Assembly (NCBI GenBank): GCA_016584305.1
Contig: JACEEZ010021693.1
Span: forward strand, 1-64,000
DNA from: Chionoecetes opilio
Lineage: Eukaryota; Arthropoda; Malacostraca; Decapoda; Majidae
Reading direction: 5' to 3'
DNA length: 64,000 bases
A program made the translations under genes and the position numbers. How positions within the stretch are numbered: position 1 is the stretch's first letter; the number at the start of each line of letters is the position of its first letter. The notes below the pieces were generated by a model. The model had not been told where the DNA came from and ran no database searches. It worked only from the letters and a program-made list of their open reading frames with translations. Shown one piece after another: positions 25,960-36,330 of the stretch.

Positions 25960-26215
25960 TGATGTAAGACATATATTGCATTGGAGGATCATATTCGATA
26001 TGATGTACAGAGATAATACAAGCAAGGACTCATCCAGTCTGGCAGCGCGGCTTACAGCACAGCAGCACAGCATGAAGCTGAGGTGATATCAACACCAACT
26101 TCACCGAAGGAGATAGATGTCTTGGAATATTAGTAGGTGGACCCGAGAACCCACTGAAGAAGCCCTATGACCTCCCGGGCTATCACAGGCGGGGAGCTAC
26201 TGCTCTTCTAGAGGC
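25960..26215. repeat. dispersed repeat, copy 1
   Basis: Shares the phrase ATACAAGCAAGGAxTCATCCA, then a 'CTGG(C/T)AGCGCGGC' block and a 'TATCACAGGCG' block in the same order, with 40625-40830. It could be a SINE-like or MITE-like family. I see no clear tRNA-type promoter boxes. Confidence 0.45.
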
Positions 26216-26330
26216 CAGGTAGGCGGATAACTGCGGGTTTTTTACTCAAAGTTTTGAGTGAGCGGCGCCGCTGGAGCCGCCAAGCCGCTCTCGCCACTGT
26301 AGGTTTGGCAGAGATTTAAACGTCTTTTAC

Positions 26331-28968
26331 TTGTTTAAAAAACATGATATAGTTTATAACAAAAAGTCATTTTCAAACAAGTAGCACCTGTGTCTTAAAT
26401 AGGTATTAAATTTATGAAAGAGGTATGGGGGGGGCAAAGGTTCTTAGAGCCTTGCGCGGAGTCCCCTATCCCAAAACCTATTTAACCACAAACCACATGC
26501 CCACGAAAACAACCCCCAGAAAAAAGCTCCACATCCTCTTACTCGAAACTTAAAACCCTAGAACAAGGCATTCCAAAAAACGAGAATTTTAGTACACAAA
26601 CGGTAAGGGAGCTCAACCTTCCCCGGGAAATGGCTGACCCTAAGCAAAAAATTTTAAAAAATTTTTCATGGCTTTTCCCCCAGCCCCGATGAAAAACCTC
26701 CCTTAACAGTCACAACCTCCACCGTAACGGAAACGCAGCCGAGGGGATAATAAAACAATTAAACAAAAAACGCCTTCCCCCCAACACCAAAGGGAAGGCC
26801 CCGGGCCATTTGGGTTAATGCAGACCCAAAACAAAGACCTTGTAGTCCCCCGACCACACGGAATGACGACCACAACTGTCAACACTGGCCGTGACTTGAC
26901 CTTTCGAGGGTGACCCAAAAAGTACTTTAGAAAATTTTTTAGTGAATTAGCATAGAGCAATTGGTAATTAAATAATAGGTTGAGTGAACTACTGAAGACA
27001 TTCGTCTGCCAGCTCCTTCGCATCCTGGCATGGATTCAGCAACATTACGAGAAAACTCTGGTAAATTTTCCTCGTACCTCCGCACATGGCACGACCTATT
27101 CAGCAAACACTTACGATATTGCAAGTCCCTGTAACCTACGAGTGGCTTGTGTCTAGTAGCGGCTTCCAGGAATTACAGACATTCAGCGGGAAGACACAGT
27201 TCCTGTAGTGGGTTTCCCTCTAGCACTTATAGAATTCTGATAGTGAATACAAAATTTTTGACTCATATAAATTGTTGAAAAGTATGGGACATGTTACTAA
27301 TAACGAATGTTTGCAACAGCGTGCAATGCACTTAGTTTACCCTGTTTTGTCCTTGGCGGCGATATTGTGTGTCATTTTTAAACATGTCCTTATGTTCCAA
27401 CTGCCCAGTTCATATTCGTGTGTGGTGGGGCTGGCAACATGTGGAGGCAGGTGTTGTGGGTGGTTTGGGGCTGACAACATGGGCAGGCCTGAGGGGGGGT
27501 GGTGGGGCTGGGAATAGTGTCAGGGGAGTAAGCTCGTCATTAACATCCTGTCCGTGTCTTTTTTAAAAAAAAAAAATATTTCCACAAAAACGAAATGACG
27601 GGAAACCTGAGAGCAGGGGGGGATAAACTTCAAATTTCTCCAAAAAAGGAAACCCCGAACCTTTTAAAAACCCCCGGCGGAAGGGGAAAAACCCTTGTGC
27701 TTATTATTTGTAGCAGCAAACTGACACGTTAACCCAACGGGAGGGCCGAAACTTTCCAACGTTAAAAAATTACCAAATTTTCCCGGGGGCCCCCAAAAAC
27801 CCTTTGTGGGGTTCATCCGATTTGCTGATCCAGAAGTTTTAAAAACTTAAAGATTTTTGGTCCTTTCCACGAGGAACCCGGGAAAATTCGGTGATTCTGG
27901 GAAATTTCCTGCCCCCCCTGGCCAACATTCCAAAACTGGTATTGCAGAATCGAACCCAGCTGTCTATTACGGGATCCGAAAATTTTCCTTTTTAGGGGAG
28001 GAAGACAAGTTCCTTTGAGGTAAATTTTTATTAGGGTAAAGATGAAAATTCAATGAAACATTTGTCTGACTTTTTGGAGAGAGACGCAGCAATAACCCGG
28101 ATGGATATGAACACACTCCAAGGGGGAAAAATTTCTTTGTTTTTGTGGGAAGGCCCCTTAAGGACCTTTTCCCTTTTGTTCCCCAGGGGGTTAATTTACT
28201 GTTTTGGGGGGCAAAGGTAGGCGGTTGGGGTTGTTCTGCAAAGTTTTGGGTCGGCCCGTGGGGCGGGGGCCCCCCGGCCCTTGTGGTGGGCAGTTTAAAA
28301 CATCTCGTATTAACAACTTAGTGTTAAATTTAATTATAAAACCAACAACCCAAGTAGCCCGTTCACCTACAAAAAGGTGTTTAAAATTATATTACCGGGA
28401 GTGATGGAACCTTTCCGGCGGCCTGGCCCCCTTTACAATCCCCGGACCCCTATTTCCACCCCCCACGCACCTTTACCCCCCCAGAAAACCGTTTCTTTTT
28501 TTTTTTCTGTTTAAATTAAACCTTAAAAGAAGCATTTCCGAATAAACGAGAAATTAGTTGGAGATGACGGGGCAAGGCGGGAGAGGCATTTCGGGGCATG
28601 AATTCTTCCCGAAATATGTTCGCTGACTTGTGATGGGGAGAAGTTTTAAAAAACTGTTATCATGCGGTGCTGATGACCGCTTGATGACGTCATTACTCCC
28701 CTTTAGCCAGTCAGCGCCCCTTCCGACACGTTAAACGACCGAAAAAGGGAGGCTTGTACCCTTTCGGTCGTAGGAAACGAAGTTCGGAGAGATCGTCGTT
28801 GCTGGCCCAACTACCTTTGTTGCGGCTTCCTCCCCAGGCGAGAAAAGTGATGATGCCGGGCAATAAACTTGTCCGATAATATCCCAAATACCGACGCCGA
28901 CGTACCACCTCGCAAAGAAGCTGTGTGGTATTTTGACTCCATACGCACCCAATGCCTACAGCCTTCAA
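26331..28968. other. noisy intergenic region, no supported gene
   Basis: Contains many A, C and G homopolymer runs like the first 17 kb, suggesting degraded consensus. ORFs on either strand are unremarkable. Nothing identifiable before the Penelope-like sequence at about 28970. Confidence 0.5.
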
Positions 28969-28969
28969 T

Positions 28970-30088
28970 CAGCATCAGAGTTCTAGACATACTCAAGACC
29001 CACAACGCCAGAGGTACAATCGCTTCGCTTGATGTCGATTTCCCTCTTCACCAAAGTACCTGTTTAAACCGTACCATCAACTACATCATCAAACCGGGTG
29101 TATAACAACGACTCCATCCCGCCGCTTGACGTCCCCGGGAACCCGTACTAGTGGACTCCTCGAAGCTGCACTAAAGAAGCACCTTTTACCCCTCCCCGAG
29201 GGGAAAAAGTATCAACAAATAGACGGCGTCGTATGGGCTCTCCCTTAGGAGTATTGTTGGCAAACTTCTTTATGGGCTGCGTAGAAGAAGAAGTTTCAAG
29301 AAAATAAGTAAGCCCGACATATTTCTTGCCGCTACATCGATGACATCTTCATCAAAACAACAAGTCACTACGAAGCAGAACAGCTGAAGCTCTGTCTACA
29401 AGATTTCTTCAGGCCTCACCTTCACCATAGAAAGCAGCTCAGACAACCAATGCCGTTCTTAGACGTCCTTGTTACGCAGGAAGAAGAATCATTCATCACA
29501 AACGGGCTACGTAAAACCAACAACACCGGACACTGCCTCAACGGAGAAAGCGAATGCCCACAGAGATATAAGACTCCACAAAACGGTGCTTACATCAGAA
29601 GAGCTCTCACACATGCAGTACATGGCAAATTATGCACAAAGAAATCGAGCGATCCACTCAAGTCCTCACAACAAAGGCTTCAGCGAGAGAGACATCAACC
29701 CTCAGACTAAGAAAATCTTGGAGAACTGGTACAACCCTAACGCCACAAAAAAGAGTCAAGACATAACTATCTTCTACCGGGCTTTTTTCTCCACGCTCAC
29801 CAGGAAGAAGAAAGAACACCGTCCACACGTAACACACGATCACAAATCGTCCACCGTAACGTGAAACCTGCAGACCAAGAGAGGAAATAAAAACTACAAA
29901 TTTACTACAAAAACAAGAACACCAGCAACCTCCTTCTCCGTAACAGCCCAAGCCAGACGAAGGAGACAAAACAAAAGTCCCATGTCGTATATAGGATCAC
30001 ATTTCAAAAGAGGAAACTGTAAAGTCCTCCCCTCATCCTACATCGGCATGACGAAAAAACGAAGCTGTCCAGACGTCTTACTTGCCCC
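28970..30088 (+). pseudogene. Penelope-like element with RT and partial GIY-YIG domains (copy B)
   Basis: Read across frameshifts, the plus strand gives Penelope-type RT landmarks in order: IASLDV (motif A region, ~29020), a GSPLG segment after DGVV (motif B, ~29225-29260), RYIDDIF (catalytic YxDD, ~29325-29350), MPFLDVLV (~29450), then SERDIN and the linker ILENWYNPN to 29860. The endonuclease start (HVVYRIT) follows at ~29970-30000. At least six frame changes are needed, so the copy is dead. It stops inside the endonuclease at 30088, where a foldback element begins. Penelope-like elements reverse-transcribe at exposed DNA ends, and EN-bearing types nick their own targets. Confidence 0.85.
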
Positions 30089-30103
30089 CCACCTAGGAAG
30101 GTG

Positions 30104-30663
30104 GGGTTTAAGGGCGAAACTTGGGGTCGTTTTCAGAACCCCGTAATTTTTCCTGGCCTACAATAGGTGTTTTTTTCTAATGAAAATACGTAGTTTTTTT
30201 TCCGGAAACCCATTAAAAAAAAAAATTCATCACCGAATTTTATGCAAGGTTAAGGTTAGGTTAGGTTTCACCTATAATGTTAGGTTAGGTATACTTAAAA
30301 GGTTAAGGTTAGGTTGAGTTTCATTAAAACCTATAAGGTTAAGTAGGTTAGGTATACGTAGTGGTTAAGGTTAGGTTAGGTTTCATTAAAACCTATAAGG
30401 TTAGGTTTGGTATGTTCTATTCAATTACTTCCCTGTTATCTGAGACCCTGACTGACGGCCAAGTTTTAGTGCTTTATCTGATGGAGATAGTGTTTTTAAT
30501 GGAAACGGCGACCATAAAATTCTGTGATGAATTATTAATTTTTTTTAAATATGGGTTTCCGGAAAACAAAACTATCTCCTTTAGAAAAAGCACCTATTGT
30601 AGGCCAGTAAAATTAGTCGGTGTCTCTGAAAACGAAAGCGAAGTCCTCGTCCATTATTACCGG
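30104..30663. mobile_element. foldback element with TTAGG-type core (member 3)
   Basis: Left arm 30104-30212 and right arm 30553-30663 are inverted copies, both containing GGCCTACAATAGGTG and ending inward with TTCCGGAAACCC. Between them lies a degenerate array of AGGTTAGGTTTCATTAAAACCTATA-type units (30244-30410) followed by ~130 bases of unrelated sequence. The left arm starts where the Penelope-like copy B stops, so this insertion (or a linked rearrangement) probably truncated it. Confidence 0.75.
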
Positions 30664-31889
30664 GGTCTGGGATGGGGTCTGCATTTATGTCAGGAGAGTA
30701 CAATAGGGAGTCTTGGTTGAAACTGCATATTTCCCAAATATTTATTACAAGTGGAATACTGATGGTTATGGATAGATAAAACTTTAAATTTCTTCAGTAA
30801 AAACACCAACATTACTGAGGGTAGTGTAACTCTTGTTTATGGTATATTTTGTGTAACACCAGCTGTTTTTTTTTTTTTGGGGGGGGGGGGGTAACCTTTC
30901 TCAAGTTCATTTCAATGTATATTAGAGTTAGGTAAGTTCCTCCGGTATTATTCCAGATGAACACCGAATTTCACTTTGGTGTACGAAACATTTTTTTCTG
31001 GTGAGTTTTTATGTGTTTTGGATTATTTTGCTAACCGTTTCTGTCGCAAAATATTTTTTTTCTTTTACTTAGGTAAAGGTTATTAGGTATAGGTATGGTT
31101 AGGTTAGATATGGTAAGGTTACGGGTTACGTGGTTGGCTCGGTAAATCCGAGCCAACCACCCCAAAATTTTGGAGCTTCAGCCCCGCAAAATCGGCTGCA
31201 GTCGGCACCGACTGGATTGACTGGAGCAATCGTGTCGTGGAGATGTGAATGGGTTTTTTAGGGGACCATAAACTAACCCTTTTTTCACTTAATAATAGAA
31301 AAAAACGGTAGATAATGGGTTATCATCATCAAAAAGAATAATTAATAAAGTACGTAAGTGGAGAAAGAAAAGCTAATCAACCCGGATAAATATTTTTTTT
31401 AAATCAAACCAAAACATAAGATAAGATCAGTAGGTCAGTCCCATATCCCTTATATTGTTTTGTTGATTATAGGTGGTGAGCAAGAGTGAGTGAGAATTAT
31501 CGGTTTTAAGAATGAATGTCTTGCCCACCAGTAACAATTAACTATAGCCGTATTAGCATTCATACCCCAACCTACCTAACTTTATATAGTAGTATAATAT
31601 GCAAAACCCACACAAAAAATAAAATATTAGGTAGTGAATATTCTTACCATATAAATTACTTTTAACTATTTAGGTTAAATAAGCAATGTGGGAGACATCT
31701 TAGATAGGGAATGATAGGATAGGTAAAGTGATAATTGGTAATGTAGGATATTTAATATTCAGGTTTAATAATTCGCATTCCAAGTTTTTAAATTTCCAAA
31801 ACCCTTTGGGGCTTTTTTCTTATGAACTGTTCGTGCATCAAACTAAAACCTGCCATATCAAACCATACCTATTAAAATAATAACTTTTT
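30664..31889. other. intergenic, no gene seen
   Basis: Short TTAGG-like stretches (around 31080-31120), a perfect 13-bp hairpin at 31130-31160 and AT-rich sequence. No coding signal. Confidence 0.6.
31130..31160. repeat. perfect 13-bp hairpin
   Basis: GTGGTTGGCTCGG and CCGAGCCAACCAC flank a five-base TAAAT loop, directly after a short GGTTAGG stretch. Function unknown. Confidence 0.8.
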
Positions 31890-32215
31890 TCAGCTATCAT
31901 GGAATTCTTGTGGGCAATGAACACGACAGGCTGCACTTGGAAAGGGTCTTCAGAGATCGGCTTGATCCTCTAGAGTCTAGATGTCAGTGACAACCACCAC
32001 CTACGTATTACCACCTACCCTGCCATGAGATCCTGCGCTCTGTGAGGAGATTGGGCCACAGCTTTCCAGCCCCAAACCAATAGGACTGTAGCAATTCCAA
32101 TCCACACTAAAGTCTTGGTTGCCCTGCACTTCTTTGCTAGTAAATCTTTCCCAGTGTGTTAGGTGACACTGTTGCTTTAGTTAGATTACTTAAATTCCCA
32201 TACTCCATAATAGCT
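31890..32215 (+). pseudogene. HARBI1-like (PIF/Harbinger) transposase fragment
   Basis: The plus strand reads LERVFRDRLDPLE, then after a stop LPCHEILRSVRRLGHSF, then after another stop AIPIHTKVLVALHFFASKSF, and in a third frame LGDTVAL. This is the N-terminal helix-turn-helix part of HARBI1-type transposases (typical wording: YRLPRHEIL, TKVLVALHFFASGSFQ, VGDT). The catalytic DDE domain is absent and stops or frameshifts separate the pieces. It is a dead relic of a PIF/Harbinger DNA transposon. Confidence 0.75.
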
Positions 32216-32639
32216 GACAAAAAAAAAACAGGTTTAAAATCCAATTTAAAGTAATGCATACCTGAATCAAGAAACTTATGTACTATACTCAGTGGTATTT
32301 CAAAAAATATAACTTTTCTTATTTCATCCACTGCTAGATTCTAATAACTGCTCATCAGCTTCAACTATTTCAACTTAATTATCAGCAAGAAAATTATGTT
32401 GGATATGTCTTGTCTTTTCCTGTTTGTAATAAAAGTGAGACTACTACAGTGTTGAAATCATCATTTTGAATTTTAATATTATTAGTATATTATAGTTGTA
32501 AAGTTGTTTGATCGAAATGTAAGCGTTTGATTTTTAGTTGTACGTACAAGGTTATTGGAAGTACTGAATCATAACTCAGCGACTCGGAGTACATAAAATT
32601 GAATTTAGAATATGCTAATTCTTTGTCGTATACCGATTC

Positions 32640-32832
32640 TGTATGGCCTCACAACGATCATGACCCCCCCTTAGCTGTACGGGCTCAAAACGATCATGAC
32701 CCCCACTTAGCTGTATGGCCTCACAACGATCATGACCCCATCTTAGCTGTACGGGCTCAAAACGATCATGACCCCCACTTAGCTGTATGGCCTCACAACG
32801 ATCATGACCCCCCCTTAGCTGTACGGGCTCTC
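32640..32832. repeat. 36-bp tandem repeat with 72-bp higher-order pattern
   Basis: Five 36-bp units plus a partial sixth alternate between two versions, one with TGTATGGCCTCACAACG and one with TGTACGGGCTCAAAACG, each followed by ATCATGACCCC and CTTAGC. Because 36 is divisible by 3, an ORF (32599-32937, plus) runs through it with a 12-residue repeat (AVWPHNDHDPP-type). I regard the ORF as a by-product. Confidence 0.9.
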
Positions 32833-32939
32833 TGCGCTTGCCAAAATCATGGGCTACACAGAAAAAATTTACCTTGCACCCCACCCTACCCTCTCCTGTT
32901 CAACTTTGTGGTTACGTCACTGACAATGTCATTATGATT

Positions 32940-33279
32940 TCATTATATGTTAGACATTTTGAGTAATTCCCTTCCAAATATCACTTCATACACGGTGGAA
33001 GAACTTTTCCCAAAGGCCACCTGCCCCTTTTTTTTATCTACCCTAAATACCTCAAACCTAACAACTGTTAAAAGCTATGGGAAAGATTCGTTACAGTGAC
33101 ACTCGCCATTTTCAGACGAAACTATATTTTTCTGATAGAATATGCTGTTTTAAGAGAATCTGACCTTCCTTTGTTTTTCGTGACAATCACTAGATTTTTT
33201 TTTTACCCTCTAGACCCCCCCTGTAAAAACTAGTGATCACTAGTTTTTTTTCGATTTCAAAGTAAGATAAAAATGAAAG
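32940..33279. other. intergenic, no gene seen
   Basis: Unremarkable sequence with short poly(T) runs. Confidence 0.6.
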
Positions 33280-33470
33280 AGGACTGCGCGGTCATTTTCT
33301 TAGACACTGAGTAGTTTTTCTTTGCCTAAAATTAGTGCTTTTTCAGATATTCTTATTTCCGGAAACCCATTAAATTTTTTTTTTTTCTGTCACCAAAACC
33401 TACGGTTACGTTTCTATTGATAAAAAATGTATCTCATTCAGAAAAAACACTAAAAACTTGGCCAGGACAA
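33280..33470. mobile_element. short, core-less member of the TTAGG foldback family (member 4)
   Basis: Left arm 33280-33367 matches the arm consensus (GCGGTC, TTTTC-TAGACAC, TTAGTGCTTTTTC, TTCCGGAAACCC) and right arm ~33413-33470 is its partial inverse (TATCTCATTCAGAAAAA, CTTGGCCAGGAC). In place of the long array there is a single ACCTACGGTTACG hairpin-like unit behind a T tract. Divergent, hence lower confidence. Confidence 0.5.
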
Positions 33471-33629
33471 TAATAAGCATGTCTCAAAAAAGAGAAGTAA
33501 CGGAATTGTACGGAAACAAGTGAATGCCCGCCCCGCTTCGCCAGCCGCCGAGGATCCGCTCTGCCTAGAATATTATTATAAAGAGAAACCCCAGCTCTGC
33601 ACCGCCCTGCCGGGACCATTATTACCTTA

Positions 33630-34360
33630 ACCGAACTGAACCTAACCTCCCCCTCGGGCCCCCCGGCGGATTATTAAACTCACCACGAACCTTAACCTAC
33701 CTAAAGGGTTAGGGGCTATATAATTTCTACAAAATGTATATAAGTTTTGAAGGTTATCCGAAGTTTATTAAATTGCGCAGCATACTGAACAAAAAATAAT
33801 ACAGAAAACATAAGTAGTAACGGCGGTAGCAACCGCGCAGTTCTCGTCCATTATAACCCAATACTCTCCGACAACTGGGGGGGTTTTGGGGAGAACCTCC
33901 CTGCTAGTTAAATAACCTAACCTGGGCATTGATCACGTAACCTAACCCCAGTGGGAGGTTTTCGCCCCTTCCAGATCCCCCTTGAGTTATTTTTCATTTC
34001 GGTAAAATTCTAGTGTTTGCCCAGACTCTCCCACTTCCCCCAAACAAGTTTTTAGGACCTGGGGAATGGCGGGGTTTATGGGGGGAACAAATTTTGCGTC
34101 GGAAACCGTAATTTTAAGAGTTGTGTAGGGGACTAAAATTCCCTAGATCTAGGGTAATTTTCCCTTATATCTAGAGAAATTGCTAACCAAAATTAACCTA
34201 ACGTAGCCCAAAATTTAACCTAACCTAGCTGGGGCTTGACCCACCGATAACCTAACCTAAGCTAACCTAACCAAAGCTAACTCAACCAAATCCCAATCTA
34301 ATCTAACCAAATTAACTTATCCTAGCCTAACCAAATCTAACCTAACCTCCTAGCGAGGGT
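33630..34360. repeat. degenerate AACCT (TTAGG-type) repeat region
   Basis: Scattered runs of AACCTAACC and near-matches, densest at 34190-34350. Too degenerate and too internal to be a chromosome end. Confidence 0.75.
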
Positions 34361-34724
34361 TTGGGAGGGGGTTCTCGACACTTCGGTCATCATTCTGTGA
34401 GGGATCGTCAGGTTCACACGTCTCTGGACTCAGAAGAAATCCATACATTTTTCCCTAGATCTAGGGGAATTTTTTTTAACACTCCCAACTCAAAATGTGG
34501 TTGCAATGCATATTTTTTTACCACAGCCAAATATCCCGCATTCCCCAGGTCCCCAAGCCTGATTTGTGAGAGAGGGGGGGTATGGGCAAGCACTAGAATA
34601 ATACCTTAATTTCCGACGGCTGGGTTGTAGGTGTTATAAATTCTTTTTTTCTGAAAGAACGAAACGTTCAGTAAAACCACCACCGATCGTGTATTGGTTT
34701 AAACTGCACATATAGCCGGTTTAT

Positions 34725-35005
34725 GAACTGTCGCCGATAGAAACTCTCGCCGAAACGCCAACCGAAAACTCTCGCCGACAGGGGAACACTCGCCCACGTG
34801 GAAATTTTCGGCGACAGTTCCACTGGTAAGGACCGTTCACTAACCTAACCTTGATATTTGGTCCCCCTAGCCAACATAACCTAACCACATAACCTAACTC
34901 AAGATCAAAACTAGAATTGTCGCCAGAAATAGGAAAACACACGCCCACATGAAAATTGGAACAAACCGCCGACGTCGGCGAGAAATTCCTATCGGCGACA
35001 GTTCC
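34725..35005. repeat. foldback repeat with AACCT-rich core
   Basis: GAACTGTCGCCGATAG at 34725 faces its inverse CTATCGGCGACAGTTC ending near 35004. A second internal copy of the inverse (CGGCGACAGTTCC) lies at ~34810. The middle contains AACCTAACC stretches (34840-34900). GCCGACGG-type phrases also occur beside TTAGG at 19780-19975. Confidence 0.6.
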
Positions 35006-35832
35006 AGGTACCAAATAGCCTACCCTTTCACACTCGTTTTGCAGACCTATAAATAACCCTAGAAAGGTTAAAAATACTTTAATCCCGGGGGTCTTTCCTT
35101 AAAACCCGGGGCCCCTGTCCACCCAGCAGTTAATGGGGGTACCGGGTTTAGCCGGGGTTTGTGACCCCCCTCCCGGGTGGTTGGCTTCGGCCAACACTAA
35201 TGCTGCAGCGGTAGATCACTATGGATCTGAGGCATTATCCCCAAACAAACAAACAACAAAAACCCCTGGTCATGTTATACATACACAAATATTAGCCAAA
35301 TTTTCCACTTTTTTTCCTTGACAGATAATTGATTGATTGATTAATGCCTAAAAGGTGAATGTGCCAGATCCTTGACAATAAGACGAAGAATCATTGCATA
35401 TGTGTAGAATCACACACGGACACATCATATCAGGCTATTTTTTGTTTTTTTAGCAAAAGTCATGATTTTTTTAATAGATTACCTCAAAATCAGGTGACAG
35501 GCGTGCAAAACGAACCTTTATGATGCACACTAAATGATAAATAAGCTCTTGAGACATCATTTACTACAATTATGGAGGTATCATATTGAATTTAAAAGAA
35601 ATTTGTTTGTAAAAAAGCACGTGTAAAACCCAACACGCATTATGTAAGCGTGGAGATGATTGGCTGTTGCGCGACACGAGACCCCTCTGGTGGCTACCAG
35701 CGGCAATGGACCTCGTAGCTTACTAGATGCTTACAATATCGTTGCCGAATACAGTTTTGCCATCTCTCGTAGCGGTCTAGTAACTTCGACTTCGTAACAG
35801 GGTATCGCTGGTAAGTTTGCTGAATCCGGCCC
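35006..35832. other. intergenic, no gene seen
   Basis: Base-balanced DNA with no supported frame. It ends where a Penelope-like fragment begins abruptly at 35833. Confidence 0.55.
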
Positions 35833-36054
35833 CTAGAAGCGCTGTACATAAAAGAGATCAATCCCAAACTTAACGTACAGGCAAACGACCTACAAGCTCT
35901 ACCCAGCATGAAAAGAACAAAAGCAAATAACAGCCTACTCACAGAAAAGCCAAGCGAAGACCAAACAACCAATCAGCGTCACCCACTCAAGAAGACGAGA
36001 AGCAAAAGCAGTCTACCAATCACCGATGCCGCTAATAGGCTGCGTGGCAGGTAG
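35833..36054 (+). pseudogene. Penelope-like element, C-terminal end of the EN protein (copy C)
   Basis: The frame starts abruptly with LEALYIKEINPKLN, the end of the GIY-YIG domain seen in copy A, and continues for 45 further residues (Lys/Ser/Thr-rich tail) to a TAG at 36052-36054. It supplies the C-terminus missing from copies A and B. As in other EN-bearing Penelope-like proteins, the extreme C-terminus is basic and poorly structured. The copy is 5'-truncated and cannot encode an enzyme, but its 3' region is preserved and includes a hammerhead ribozyme fold. Confidence 0.85.
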
Positions 36055-36330
36055 ATCGGCTATAAATAGCGCTTCACCTCGCATCTTAATCATGCTCACC
36101 TCAACTCCTGAGGAGAAAACATCTTCCATATGCTGCTGAAGAAGGGTTCTTAGACCCGAAATCGCGATACAGCAAAGATGACAAGTTACGGCGAAGTCAT
36201 GAAAGTGATTACAAAAGAGAATAAGACACTCTTAAGACAAAGAGAAAATATCTTTAAGAAGATAATAAACAAAGTGAGCTAACAAATAAAGTGATAGCTG
36301 AACTAGCTATCACTTTTAAACGAATTTTAT
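36055..36330 (+). other. Penelope-like element 3' untranslated region
   Basis: Follows the stop codon of copy C and contains the hammerhead motif. The sequence GTGATAGCTGAACTAGCTATCAC (36292-36314) forms a near-perfect hairpin close to the likely 3' end, just before (AT)n. Confidence 0.55.
36131..36174 (+). ncRNA. type I hammerhead ribozyme motif in Penelope-like 3' region
   Basis: The parts appear in order. Stem I is TGCTG (36131-36135) with CAGCA (36170-36174). The core is CTGAAGA (36136-36142), which fits CUGANGA. Stem II is GGGT/ACCC with a short loop (36144-36157). GAAA (36158-36161) follows. Stem III is minimal, ATC/GAT closed by GC (36161-36168), and A36169 is the cleavage-site residue after U. 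One extra A (36143) lies between core and stem II. Penelope-like elements are known to carry type I hammerheads with very short stem III that tend to work as dimers. Self-cleavage here is inferred. Confidence 0.7.

Larger units (their letters stand above)
25426..26330. other. intergenic sequence with a 12-bp tandem repeat and a dispersed repeat
   Basis: After the LINE lies base-balanced DNA. A 12-bp array occupies 25536-25616, and 25960-26215 belongs to a dispersed repeat also seen at 40625-40830. ORFs of 70-131 codons overlap in several frames and none has a recognisable domain. Confidence 0.5.

Noticed and set aside
26703..27023. Minus-strand 106-codon ORF near Penelope-like sequence
   Set aside because: A weak resemblance of the opposite strand to the Penelope EN start could not be sustained over more than a few residues.
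35694..35972. Minus-strand 92-codon ORF
   Set aside because: Antisense shadow of the Penelope-like coding sequence on the plus strand.
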